Part shown: one piece after another, positions 8,145 to 16,876 of the stretch
Layout: each line of letters begins with the position of its first letter
Position numbering within the stretch: the stretch's first letter is position 1
Assembly (NCBI GenBank): GCA_964645585.1
Contig: CAZYAN010000004.1
Location: 1-64,000, forward strand
Length of the DNA stretch: 64,000 nucleotides
Source of the DNA: DATGSL01 sp964645585
Lineage (GTDB): Bacteria; Verrucomicrobiota; Verrucomicrobiia; Opitutales; T3Sed10-336
Direction: 5' to 3'
Program-made: the position numbers and the translations under genes
Notes under the pieces: model-generated
Databases searched by the model: none
Seen by the model: the letters and a program-made list of their open reading frames with translations, nothing else
What the model was told of the DNA's origin: nothing

Positions 8145-9788
8145 TTACCGCCCGTCAGCTGCCAATTCGCGAAACGCGTCGAGTCGGCTCATCCACTCCC
8201 GCTCCATCTGGCGCACCTTCTCCGGGTAACGGAACGCGAGATTCTCCGTCTCCGCGCGGTCCGTTCCGAGATTGAAAAGTTCCCAATCGCCGCCTTTCTC
8301 GGAAACCAATTTCCAGTCGCCAATCCGGATCGCGCGGTGATCGTCGTGAAACCACCACAGCGCTTCATGCGGACCTGCGCCATCTTCCCGCAAAACCGGC
8401 ACTATGCTCCGTCCGGGCGGAGGCGGCACGGGGAGATTCTTCCATTCGCCCGGCCACTCGCCGCCCGCCAACTCCAGAATGGTGGGAGCAATATCGATCA
8501 CATGTCCGGGCGCATGACAGAGTTCGCCCCGCGACTGAATTCCCTTGGGCCAGTGAGCGATCATCGGGGTCGCGATGCCGCCTTCGTGAACCCAAGTCTT
8601 GTGACGGCGAAACGGTGTGTTGCTAACGCTCGACCATCCGGGCCCAAGGCAGAGATAACTGTCCGGGCCGCCCGGCGCGGCCTCCGGATCGTGGCCGTCG
8701 CCTCGAATCATGATCTCCGCGCTCGCGCCGTTGTCCGAGAGAAACAGAATCAGCGTATTCTCGAAAGCGCCCATCGCTTTCAACTGATCGATCACGCGTC
8801 CGATGTCCCTGTCCATCCGATCGACCATCGCGGCGTGAATGGCCATCTTGACCGCCTGGAAGGCCCGTTGTTCGTCCGTCAGATCCTCCCACGGAACCGG
8901 ACGGTTCACTTCCGCCTCGCCCAGTTGCTCCCAAGCCTTTGGAAAGTCGTACGGCGGCCCGACATCGCGTTCCACCTCGGACAGACTGCCTTCGACAATC
9001 CCGAGCTCTTGCACGCGTTCCCACCGCGCCTGCCGAATCGCGTCCCAGCCGGCTTGATACGTTTCGCGATACCGATCGATATCTTCGCTCGGGGCGTGCA
9101 AAGGAAAATGCGGCGCCGTGAAGGCAAGGAAGTAAAAAAAAGGCGTTCCGGCATGCTCGTTCGCGTGTTCGCGCAGAACACGCACCGCGTGATCCGCAAT
9201 CGCGGTTGTCGAATAGTAACCGCTGTCAGGCTCGACCGCCGGAAGTTTCTCGTCGTCCTCAAAATGATTCCGCGGCGAGAAATGCCGGTTGTGGTCGTCG
9301 AGACGATACGAACGGTCGAAACCGTTTTCGAGAGGCACCCCGTCAACGTGCCATTTGCCCGAATGGTAACTGCGGTAACCGAGCGGCCTCAGCAGCCCAG
9401 GCAGCAGCGGCGCCCATTCCGGACGCACTCCCCTGCCGCCGGTCCCGGCGACGCCCGGAATTGCATCGCGCCGGACCTGTTGCGCGTAAAACCCGGTTAA
9501 CAGGGCTGCACGCGTCGGCCAGCATCGGCCGGTATTGTAAAACTGCGTAAATCGCAGACCGCCAGCCGCGAGCCGGTCGAGATTGGGTGTCTCGATTTCG
9601 CCGCCATAGCAACCGGCATCGGAGAAGCCCATATCGTCAGCCAGAATAACGAGAACATTCGGCCGCGATCGATCGTCCCCTAAGGCGGCCGCGGCGAGTC
9701 CGCTCTGAAAGCAGACCGCGGCTGCCAAAATAATGATGAACAAGATCGGTCGCATAGGATAAAACCAAGAAACTTCGCACCATTTCAT
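8145..9788 (-). CDS. Secreted sulfatase (arylsulfatase family)
   Basis: A 547-residue sulfatase with a signal peptide (hydrophobic ILFIIILAAAVCFQSGLAAAA). The N-terminal metal-binding aspartates are in LVILADDMGFSD (D51, D52). The active-site motif is C89-W-P-T-R, where the cysteine is matured to formylglycine by FGE (C-x-P-x-R class). YHSGKWH supplies further active-site residues, and ILFLSDNGAS carries the C-terminal metal ligands. It hydrolyses sulfate esters of glycans or small molecules outside the cytoplasm; the substrate is unknown. The start at 9788 has AGAAGAG upstream; 9755 is an alternative. Its nearness to the haem c protein suits glycan use. Confidence 0.9.
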   Translation of the reverse strand: MKWCEVSWFYPMRPILFIIILAAAVCFQSGLAAAALGDDRSRPNVLVILADDMGFSDAGCYGGEIETPNLDRLAAGGLRFTQFYNTGRCWPTRAALLTGFYAQQVRRDAIPGVAGTGGRGVRPEWAPLLPGLLRPLGYRSYHSGKWHVDGVPLENGFDRSYRLDDHNRHFSPRNHFEDDEKLPAVEPDSGYYSTTAIADHAVRVLREHANEHAGTPFFYFLAFTAPHFPLHAPSEDIDRYRETYQAGWDAIRQARWERVQELGIVEGSLSEVERDVGPPYDFPKAWEQLGEAEVNRPVPWEDLTDEQRAFQAVKMAIHAAMVDRMDRDIGRVIDQLKAMGAFENTLILFLSDNGASAEIMIRGDGHDPEAAPGGPDSYLCLGPGWSSVSNTPFRRHKTWVHEGGIATPMIAHWPKGIQSRGELCHAPGHVIDIAPTILELAGGEWPGEWKNLPVPPPPGRSIVPVLREDGAGPHEALWWFHDDHRAIRIGDWKLVSEKGGDWELFNLGTDRAETENLAFRYPEKVRQMEREWMSRLDAFRELAADGR

Positions 9789-9927
9789 ACGGCTCTTCTA
9801 TCTTCGTACGAGGGCATCCGGCCAGCCGTTTTCTCCAAGGTAATTGCGCTCGTTTGACGGGCAGCTTGAATCAAGCCATGATGAGAAGGACGAGGTGCGT
9901 TGGGCGCAACCCCCTTTGAGCTCGAAA

Positions 9928-10500
9928 ATGATGGCCGATTACTTGGAACTGCTTCTTGGACCAGGCGAGGAAGCCTTTGACCTGAATCTCCTTCAGGTCA
10001 GTCTTCGTGCCGCGCTCGTTTATCTGTTCTCGGTGCTGCTGGTGCGCTTTGGCAACAAACGGCTCATGGGACGCGGCAGCGCTTTCGATCTCGTCGTTGG
10101 GATTATGCTCGGATCGGTCCTGAGTCGTGCGATTACCGGCCAGGCGCCGATGCTTCCAACCGCGGCGGCCGGAGCCGTCCTCATTCTCATGCATTGGCTG
10201 GTCGGCTGGCTCGCCTTTCATGCGGACAGGATGAGTCCGCTCATTAAGGGAAAGCCGCGAAACCTCATCAAAGACGGGAAGATCGACTGGATCGCCATGC
10301 GTAAGAGCCACGTTGGCAAGCGCGACCTTGAGGAGGCCATGCGGATGGCTGGACAAATGCCCGATACCGTCAATGTTGAATCAGCCTTCGTCGAGCGCAA
10401 TGGTTCGATCACGGTGATTCCAAAGCGATCTCAACCAGATGTGCTCGACGTCGAAGTGCGCGACGGCGTCCAGATTGTGCGAATCGAAACCAACCGCTAA
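9928..10500 (+). CDS. YetF/DUF421 family membrane protein
   Basis: A protein of about 190 residues with three hydrophobic N-terminal helices and the family motifs RFGNKRLMGRGSAFDLVVGIMLGSVLSRA and LMHWLVGWLAFH, followed by a cytosolic domain (KGKPRNLIKDGKID, then MRKSHVGKRDLEEAMRMAGQ). That layout is the DUF421/YetF fold; the function is unknown. The open frame begins at 9844, but the ATG at 9928, just before the first membrane helix, is the more natural start. It is divergent from the sulfatase across about 140 bases that may hold both promoters. Confidence 0.85.
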   Translation: MMADYLELLLGPGEEAFDLNLLQVSLRAALVYLFSVLLVRFGNKRLMGRGSAFDLVVGIMLGSVLSRAITGQAPMLPTAAAGAVLILMHWLVGWLAFHADRMSPLIKGKPRNLIKDGKIDWIAMRKSHVGKRDLEEAMRMAGQMPDTVNVESAFVERNGSITVIPKRSQPDVLDVEVRDGVQIVRIETNR

Positions 10501-10627
10501 GCGCTGCTTTTTGCATCTAGATCACGGGGACAAACTCAATGCTCTCCAACCCGTCGAGTCGGTGATTTCCAAGGTTGCTTTTATGAAGGACTACCCTCTT
10601 TGATGGAGTGGTTGCCTCGAAATAGCG

Positions 10628-11059
10628 ATGAAACACTGCCCGAAAGATCTGGATATCCTGACCAGCAACGAGCTGCACAACTACCGCTATTTCTCATGTG
10701 GACGCTGCGGAGGTTACTGGATTCCTGGTTCCGCCATCACCGCTGCACTTTCCGCACGCGGACAATCGACCCTCGGCGCGATGCCGATTGCCGAGGGCGC
10801 TGCGAGCGGCTGTTCCTGCCCGGACTGCCGTTCCGACTGCGTTTCGATTTTCATCGCCCCCTGCACGCTCGACGTTTGCCAGCGCTGTCACGGCGTTTGG
10901 TTCGACGCCGGTGAAGTCGAGCGAATGAAAGAGCTGTTTCCTCCCGGTTCCGCAATCGTCGATGCCGCCAGCAGCGAGATTCCGCGACCTCCTGGCAGCG
11001 CCTCCTTCATTCTTCTCGATATCGTGCTGGAAGTGATCTTTACGATTATCTCCTCCTGA
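10628..11059 (+). CDS. Zinc-ribbon (zf-TFIIB-like) protein
   Basis: A 143-residue protein with two zinc-ribbon halves: CGRCGGYWI near residue 24 and CPDC (about 64) paired with CQRCHGVWFDAGEVERM (about 84-100). The W-x-D-x-G-E pattern is the mark of bacterial zf-TFIIB proteins, whose role is unknown. The C-terminal end is hydrophobic (SFILLDIVLEVIFTII), suggesting membrane attachment. It is a lone gene, 127 bases after the YetF gene and 229 bases before murE; I saw nothing recognisable in those gaps. Confidence 0.75.
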   Translation: MKHCPKDLDILTSNELHNYRYFSCGRCGGYWIPGSAITAALSARGQSTLGAMPIAEGAASGCSCPDCRSDCVSIFIAPCTLDVCQRCHGVWFDAGEVERMKELFPPGSAIVDAASSEIPRPPGSASFILLDIVLEVIFTIISS

Positions 11060-11288
11060 CAACCGTCCCATTTGAACGGCACCAGCATAAGTCAATATTA
11101 GCCGGTGGCTTCCAGGCGCTGATCCGTATAACAAAGCGGCAAGATGCAGCTTCCGCTCCCTTCGGCTTGCATTTCTCGCGAAACCATTCGCTGCCGCCGA
11201 ATTCGAATGCGAACGCAATCCGCTCGCGGTACGGCTGCTTCCCGGAAGGTCTTGACAATGGAGCTTCACCCGCGCGACTCCTAACGGC

Positions 11289-12797
11289 ATGAATCGACCG
11301 AACCGAGACGCACGGCGTCCGCCGGAGTTTTCCCTTCCCAGCCTGTGCCAGCGATTGGGGGTTGAAGAGCCGGAACGGTTTCGTTCCTCTGGCTTTTCCG
11401 GTGTCACGTGCCGTGGAAGCGAAACCCGCCCGGGCGATCTGTTCGTGGTGATGGATGAATACCTTCGCTACAACATCTGGGAAAACGGAGAACAACACCT
11501 CACCGAAGCTCTCGATCGCGGTGCCGTCGCTGTCATTGCGGAAAAAGAACTCCCTGGCGTCCCGGTTCCGGTGCTGAAAGTCGCCGACGCACGACTCGCA
11601 CTTGCCGACGCCGCGCGCCTCGTTACCGGCGAACCCGACCAGGCGATCGACTTGATCGGTGTGACCGGCACCAACGGAAAAACGACAACCACAGTCCTGA
11701 CGGCACATCTGCTCCAAGTCTCCCGCGGCAGCGCCGCCAGCATGGGCACTCTTGGCGTTTTTCTGAACGGAAAAAAGTTCGAAGAGGGCGAGTACACAAC
11801 CGACCTCATCCACATCACCTGCCAACGGTTGGCGCGGCTCCGTGAAAAAGGCGTCCGCGCGGCGGCGATGGAGGTCTCCTCGCACGCGCTCGCGCTCGAT
11901 CGCGTTGCGCGCCTCCAATTCCGCGTTGCCGTTCTGACGAACCTCACCCGCGATCACCTGGATTTTCACGGCGACATGGAGAGGTACCAAGCGGCAAAGC
12001 AGCGGCTTTTTGCGGAACTCGGCCCCGGCGCGACGGCTGTTCTGAACGTTGACGATCCCCGCTGCGAAGCCTTCGCACTTGTTTGCAAAGACAGGCGGGT
12101 AGTTCGCTACAGTGCATCGGGAAAAACCGCGGATCTTCGCGCGAAACAAATTACATGCTCACCTGCGGGCACCTCCTTTGTATTGGAGGCAAGAAACGAG
12201 CGTTATGAAGTGAAGAGTCCGCTAATCGGACGGTTCCAGGTCGCCAATATCCTTGCGGCGCTGGGCGTCGTTTACGCGCTCGAATTTCCTCTCGGTCCAG
12301 CCGTCACCGCCATCGCGAATTTCCAGCCGGTGCCCGGCAGGATGCAAACGGTTCCCCTTCCGAACGGCGCGACCGGAGTTGTCGACTTCGCCCACAATCC
12401 GGACGGGCTTGCCAACCTCGTCGAAAATTGCCGCTCACTGACCTCAGGAAAGATTCACCTCGTCTTTGGTTGCGGCGGTGATCGTGACCGCGGCAAACGT
12501 CCCATGATGGGCGCAGCGGCCGCCGCGGGCGCGGATGTGTGCTGGATAACGTCCGACAATCCGCGTACCGAGGATCCCGACCGGATCATCGCCGACATTC
12601 TCGAAGGCATGCCTCGCGATCCGGCGCCCAAGATCGAGCCGGACCGTGAAAAAGCGATTCGCAGCGCCTACGCGGCGACCAAGCAAGGAGACCTTCTGGT
12701 CGTGGCCGGCAAGGGACACGAACCGTATCAGCTCGTTGGTGACAAAAAAATTCCATTCAGCGACCAGGCGATTTTGACATCGCTCTCCGTCCAATAA
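11289..12797 (+). CDS. murE: UDP-MurNAc-tripeptide synthetase (MurE)
   Basis: A 502-residue Mur ligase that adds the third residue to the peptidoglycan precursor UDP-MurNAc-Ala-Glu in the cytoplasm. Visible features are the ATP loop TGTNGKTTT (126-134), TNLTRDHLDFHG, a lysine (K237 in YQAAKQRLF) at the usual carbamylated position, FGCGGDRDRGKRPMMG, and DNPR (423-426), the motif that selects meso-diaminopimelate. The N-terminal domain is unusual at VVMDEYLRYNIWENG, where most MurE read a substrate loop of the GxxxDGHxF type. It stands alone, outside any visible division/cell-wall cluster, so it could be a second MurE-like ligase. Confidence 0.85.
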   Translation: MNRPNRDARRPPEFSLPSLCQRLGVEEPERFRSSGFSGVTCRGSETRPGDLFVVMDEYLRYNIWENGEQHLTEALDRGAVAVIAEKELPGVPVPVLKVADARLALADAARLVTGEPDQAIDLIGVTGTNGKTTTTVLTAHLLQVSRGSAASMGTLGVFLNGKKFEEGEYTTDLIHITCQRLARLREKGVRAAAMEVSSHALALDRVARLQFRVAVLTNLTRDHLDFHGDMERYQAAKQRLFAELGPGATAVLNVDDPRCEAFALVCKDRRVVRYSASGKTADLRAKQITCSPAGTSFVLEARNERYEVKSPLIGRFQVANILAALGVVYALEFPLGPAVTAIANFQPVPGRMQTVPLPNGATGVVDFAHNPDGLANLVENCRSLTSGKIHLVFGCGGDRDRGKRPMMGAAAAAGADVCWITSDNPRTEDPDRIIADILEGMPRDPAPKIEPDREKAIRSAYAATKQGDLLVVAGKGHEPYQLVGDKKIPFSDQAILTSLSVQ

Positions 12798-12819
12798 GCG
12801 TGATCGTACGTCGCTCTCG

Positions 12820-13051
12820 TCAGAAAGTCAGAACCCGAAGCCGATAAAATGCCGCAGCCGTGTCACCGACGGGCACAATCTGGTGAAATGGGTAACCGTC
12901 TCCGGCAACCACCTCTCCCAAGGTCTCCCACTGAAGCAGATCTTGCGACCGCTCCAGAACGTGCGACTGACCGACTGCTGTTGGTCAACAAAGGATCATT
13001 GCGGACGTCGAAGCTTCCAGCCGAACAGCTTCCAAGGCATTTCCAGTCGTG
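12820..13051 (-). pseudogene. Fossil of the C-terminal end of a secreted protein
   Basis: Reading the minus strand toward TGA 12820-12822 gives VLERSQDLLQWETLGEVVAG and, near the end, AAAFYRLRVLTF. This S-x-D-L-x-x-W ... F-Y-R pattern is the conserved end domain of many secreted verrucomicrobial proteins. About 62 codons upstream of the end an in-frame TGA splits it from NALEAVRLEASTSAMILC, which belongs to the same frame. No start codon or conserved upstream body is visible, so only a decayed tail remains between murE and the phosphoesterase. The rest of the gap, 13052-13318, shows no recognisable feature. Confidence 0.5.
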
Positions 13052-13318
13052 ACAGAATCGGCGGCCGGCCGGGTCGGGTACCAATATCGATTTTCGCCGT
13101 CTCCTTCCGCGAAATGTTCCGCGCGCGCAATCGACGCGAGCAGCAGCTTCAAAACGTTGCGGATGATAACTTTCGTACGGTGGAACGACCGGGTAAATTC
13201 AGGGGCAAAAGAACGCATAGAGCCAATGGGTTGCCCCAAACCGCCGCGCTTCCGTCAACGGTTGTTCCAAAGGGAAGAGGCTTGCCACGACTCATCTTAT
13301 GAAAAATGTTTGCGGGCT

Positions 13319-14929
13319 ATGTTATCACACCGGCTTCCTCGTAACTCTCCCCGCCTGCTTTTCTCGCTTGCCCTCGTTCTCGGCATGTCGATCGCTCATG
13401 CCGCCGTCGGTGCCGAAACAGCCCGCGGCGTGGTGTTTCACGACGTCAACAGCACCGGGAAATTTGATTCTGGCGATCGCCCGATCCGCGATGTCGCCGT
13501 CTCGAACGGCCGCGATATTGTCGTGACGGATGCCCGGGGACGCTATCAATTGCCGGTCCGGGAAAACGACACGATTTTCGTCATCAAACCGCGCGGCTGG
13601 CAAACCCCGGTTACCGATGACCAGATTCCGCAATTCTTCTATATCCATTCCCCAAACGGAGCGGAGGGCGGCACGGTCCCCGGTCTCGCGCCCACCGGCG
13701 ACCTTCCCCGCTCGGTTGACTTCCCGCTGTACCCGCACGAGGAACCGGATCAGTTTGACGCGCTGGTCTTCGGCGACACGCAGCCGCGCAACATCGAAGA
13801 GGTGTATTATCTTTCTCATGACAGCCTTCCTGAACTGACCGGAAATCAATCCGCTTTTGGAGTCACGCTCGGTGATATTGTCTTCGATAACCTCGCCATT
13901 TTTGACGACCTCAATTCAGCCGTTTCCACGATCGGGATCCCTTGGCGGCACGTCATTGGCAATCATGACGCCGACCGGCGCGCGCCTGACGATGCCGGTG
14001 TTCTCGGCGCGTACAAGCGCGTGTATGGTCCGGATTATTACGCGTTCGAATACGGTCCGGTTCATTTCTTCGCGCTGGACAATATTCGCTGGGCGCCGCA
14101 CGGCAACGGCCGGGCGTACAAAACCGGACTCGGCGCCGACCAGCTGACATTTGTCCGAAACGCCTTAAAGCGCATCCCCAAAGATCGGCTCATCGTCTTC
14201 ATGGCCCACATCCCCTGGGTTCGATCGACAGCGTGGGCGGATGAGTCCGAACGCGCCGAGTTCTTTGCCCTTCTCCAAAAATATCCGAATTCGATCTCTC
14301 TCGTTTCGCACGCGCACATGCATTACCATGACTTGATTGGCGAACGGTTCGGCTGGCCGAAGGATTCACCTCACCATATGGTCGTCGTCGGAGCCATCTG
14401 CGGTTCCTGGTGGGCCGGCGCTCCCGACGAGTACGGTATCCCTCATTCAATGATGCGCTGCGGCACCCCGACAGGCTACGGATTTTTGGCGGTCGACGGC
14501 AGCGATTGGAAATTCCGGTACCGCGCCGCGCGGAGACCTGCCAGCTTTCAGATGCATATTCACGCGCCGAATTCAGTTCCGTCCAGTGCGGGAGACACGG
14601 AGGTGTTCGCCAATGTCTTCAATGCCCTTCCAGACGCGCGGGTCGAAATGCGAGTTGGCTCGAACGACGAATGGATTGCGATGGAACGCGTGCTTCAGGT
14701 CGATCCCGTCTACGCCGCGGTCCGGGCGAAAGAAGATAAGCTGGCGGGAAAACCGCCGGCAAAAAATCTTCCGCCCTCGCGCCACCTTTGGCGAGCTCGG
14801 CTGCCAGCCGGATTATCCCGCGGATTTCATGTCATTGAAGTCCGGGCACAGGATCGCTGGGACGTCTACGAAGGCCGCCGTTTGATCCGCATTGAACAAC
14901 CGGAAAGAGAATTAGAAGCCGCGAAATGA
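13319..14929 (+). CDS. Secreted calcineurin-like phosphoesterase
   Basis: A 536-residue metallophosphoesterase with a signal peptide (LLFSLALVLGMSIAHAAVGAE). An N-terminal beta domain (GVVFHDVNSTGKFDSGDRPI, about 37-140) precedes the catalytic domain, whose metal motifs are FGDTQ (D153), LGDIVFD (D186), GNHD (N215/H216), MAHIPW and SHAHMHYH. The C-terminal part is a further beta domain, as in the three-domain secreted calcineurin-like family. The substrate is unknown; phosphodiester or phosphomonoester hydrolysis in the periplasm is expected. The frame is open from 13049, but the ATG at 13319 directly precedes the signal peptide. No strong ribosome site is seen. Confidence 0.85.
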   Translation: MLSHRLPRNSPRLLFSLALVLGMSIAHAAVGAETARGVVFHDVNSTGKFDSGDRPIRDVAVSNGRDIVVTDARGRYQLPVRENDTIFVIKPRGWQTPVTDDQIPQFFYIHSPNGAEGGTVPGLAPTGDLPRSVDFPLYPHEEPDQFDALVFGDTQPRNIEEVYYLSHDSLPELTGNQSAFGVTLGDIVFDNLAIFDDLNSAVSTIGIPWRHVIGNHDADRRAPDDAGVLGAYKRVYGPDYYAFEYGPVHFFALDNIRWAPHGNGRAYKTGLGADQLTFVRNALKRIPKDRLIVFMAHIPWVRSTAWADESERAEFFALLQKYPNSISLVSHAHMHYHDLIGERFGWPKDSPHHMVVVGAICGSWWAGAPDEYGIPHSMMRCGTPTGYGFLAVDGSDWKFRYRAARRPASFQMHIHAPNSVPSSAGDTEVFANVFNALPDARVEMRVGSNDEWIAMERVLQVDPVYAAVRAKEDKLAGKPPAKNLPPSRHLWRARLPAGLSRGFHVIEVRAQDRWDVYEGRRLIRIEQPERELEAAK

Positions 14930-14966
14930 ATTGGACGCCCCCGCGCGCCGCCCAGCAAAAACACGC

Positions 14967-15383
14967 TCACGTATCCCTTACGCGCTGACGCAGCTCCTTT
15001 GTGCGGCTGCGTTCGATTTTCTGTTTGCGACGCTTCTCCTTGGAACCTCGCGTCGGTTTCGTCGGCTTTCGTTTCTTTTGCGGAACGCCAGCGGCCCGGA
15101 CGAGTTTCTCCAGCCGGGCGAGTGCGGCCTCTCGGTTTTTCTCCTGAGTCCGATGCTCCTGAGCCTTGATGATGAGCACACCAGCTTCTGTGATGCGTCG
15201 ATCCTTTCGTTCGAGGAGACGCTGTTTGTAGCTCTCTGGAAGCGAAGATGCGCGAATATCAAAAAAGAGTTGAACCGCGCTCGCCACCTTGTTGACGTTC
15301 TGCCCTCCCGCTCCCTGTGCCTGGACGGCTTGTATCGTGATCTCCTTCTCGGGAATGCTCACTCTCGACGAGATCCGAATCAT
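14967..15383 (-). CDS. arfB: Alternative ribosome-rescue factor (ArfB/YaeJ-like)
   Basis: A 138-residue protein with the release-factor catalytic motif GGQNVNKV (GGQ at 26-28), which hydrolyses peptidyl-tRNA on stalled ribosomes. The C-terminal tail is long and strongly basic (QKKRKPTKPTRGSKEKRRKQ), as needed to enter the empty mRNA channel. The full open frame starts at 15902, but the ATG at 15383 has a good ribosome site (GAGGGG, five bases upstream) and gives the standard ArfB length. It lies convergent to the phosphoesterase and divergent from the kinase gene. Confidence 0.9.
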   Translation of the reverse strand: MIRISSRVSIPEKEITIQAVQAQGAGGQNVNKVASAVQLFFDIRASSLPESYKQRLLERKDRRITEAGVLIIKAQEHRTQEKNREAALARLEKLVRAAGVPQKKRKPTKPTRGSKEKRRKQKIERSRTKELRQRVRDT

Positions 15384-15443
15384 AGAACCCCTCGTAGGAA
15401 ACCGTGCTGGATTGTCAACACAGCAGGTGACAAGCCGAGCGGT

Positions 15444-16184
15444 ATGGCTACGATAGGTCCTTTCATGGAAGGAATGACCTCCAACACCAAACAATCGATC
15501 CGAGCAGGCGCAGGTCTCGGCCGTTTCCTCGAACTCAAGAATCGCGAGCCGCTGAACAAAGGGCACAGCCGCCTGGTGTTTGAACACCCCGATGACCCGA
15601 CGCTGATCGTGAAAGTCATTCGCCCCGACGTGGTAGAAGATCGCTTCGGAAAAGGAACACCCTGGTACAAGCGCCTGCGCCGCTATGGCCGTTTCCTCTC
15701 CTACGCGCGGGAGGCACAGGAGTTCATCGCCGTTCACAACGCGCATGGCAACAGCCCGCCGTTTCTTCAGCGGGTCGTGGGATTCGTTGAAACCGACTAT
15801 GGCCTCGGGCTGATCACGGGCGCCGTTCGCGGGCGGGACGGCAGCATCGCCCCCAGCCTCGCGATGCTCATCGACTCCGGCCGATTCGACGCCGAGGCCC
15901 AAGCAAACCTTGCCGCTTTTGTTAAAGAGATCCTGGCTTGCGATGTGATAATCAGTGACATGAACCTCGGCAATCTAGTCTATGCATTCGACGAGGAACG
16001 CGGTGACCACTTCGTTTTAATCGACGGACTCGGAAACGCGAATCTGTTTCCGTTCAAAATTCTCAGCCGCCGCATCAATCGCCGCAGCAAACGGAAACGC
16101 TGCGAGCGTCTTCACGCTCGCATCGACCGGCGTCTCGCCAAAGCCGGTTATCCCCCGGTCTTTTCCGCCGCGTCCGCCAGATGA
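15444..16184 (+). CDS. YrbL/PhoP-regulated-network kinase-like protein
   Basis: A 246-residue protein of the YrbL family, a kinase-like fold related to lipopolysaccharide kinases. It shows a lysine in PTLIVKVIRP, an HGNSPPFLQRVVGFVETDYG stretch, a catalytic-loop-like CDVIISDMNLGNLVY and a metal-loop-like HFVLIDGLGN. Its stop overlaps the start of the next kinase-like gene by four bases, so the two are translationally coupled. The start at 15444 is uncertain; 15465 has AGGT at a better distance. In enterobacteria yrbL is controlled by PhoP, which cannot be inferred here. Confidence 0.75.
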   Translation: MATIGPFMEGMTSNTKQSIRAGAGLGRFLELKNREPLNKGHSRLVFEHPDDPTLIVKVIRPDVVEDRFGKGTPWYKRLRRYGRFLSYAREAQEFIAVHNAHGNSPPFLQRVVGFVETDYGLGLITGAVRGRDGSIAPSLAMLIDSGRFDAEAQANLAAFVKEILACDVIISDMNLGNLVYAFDEERGDHFVLIDGLGNANLFPFKILSRRINRRSKRKRCERLHARIDRRLAKAGYPPVFSAASAR

Positions 16185-16876
16185 TCCGCGTCCGAAACAT
16201 CGCTCGGTTGACCGACGGCGATCTCGCTCATCTTGCGACCTACTTTTCTCTGCCCCCCGAACGGGCGCTGGTGACCAACCGGCGAAAAAATCAATACGTC
16301 TTCGAAGCTACGCTGAACGGATCCGCGCTGATCGTGAAGCAATACCTTCATCGGACCCTCCAGCATCGCCTCGCGTCCTTGCTGGGCTTCGGAAACGCGG
16401 AACGCTATTGCTCAGCAGCCCATTTCTTGAGCGCCGCGGGCATATTGACGCCAACGCCCTTGGCGATTCTCAAGCGCTTTCGCGGGCCTCTTCCCGTCGA
16501 AACCTTGTTCGTTATGCGGCGGGTCGAAGGAAGGATGCTTTCCACGATGCTGGCGGAACTCGAACAGAACCCGGAGCGCAGTCAGGTTCTCGCAAAGAAA
16601 ATCGCCGGCATCATCGCCGCCCTTCGTGAGAACGGAGTGGTGCACCGCGATTTGAATACAAAAAATTTTTTGATCGCGGAGGATGACACAGTCACGGTGA
16701 TCGATTTCGACGCGGCTAGCCGGCATGCGAAAAGGAACCGCCAGCTCGCGCGCCGGCACGCAAGGGATGTCAACACCTTCTTATCGACGTGCACGGCGGG
16801 TCCGCGATTTGCCGAAGCGGTGGCGACGCATCTCCGTTCCATCTCGCCCGCGGACTCGGCGCCGGTTAATCGTTGA
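16181..16876 (+). CDS. Lipopolysaccharide kinase (Kdo/WaaP-like)
   Basis: A 231-residue small protein-kinase-fold enzyme. K53 in SALIVKQY is the likely ATP lysine, the catalytic loop is HRDLNTKNFL (HRD at 155-157), and the metal loop is VIDFD (DFD at 175-177). Families such as WaaP and KdkA phosphorylate heptose or Kdo of the LPS inner core. It is coupled to the upstream YrbL-like gene by an ATGA overlap, suggesting a shared glycan substrate or complex. Its end overlaps the convergent sulfotransferase gene by 11 bases. Confidence 0.8.
   Translation: MIRVRNIARLTDGDLAHLATYFSLPPERALVTNRRKNQYVFEATLNGSALIVKQYLHRTLQHRLASLLGFGNAERYCSAAHFLSAAGILTPTPLAILKRFRGPLPVETLFVMRRVEGRMLSTMLAELEQNPERSQVLAKKIAGIIAALRENGVVHRDLNTKNFLIAEDDTVTVIDFDAASRHAKRNRQLARRHARDVNTFLSTCTAGPRFAEAVATHLRSISPADSAPVNR

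Noticed and set aside
8337..9500. Long plus frame (387 codons) opposite the sulfatase
   Set aside because: It is a shadow of the sulfatase, whose active-site motif is on the other strand.
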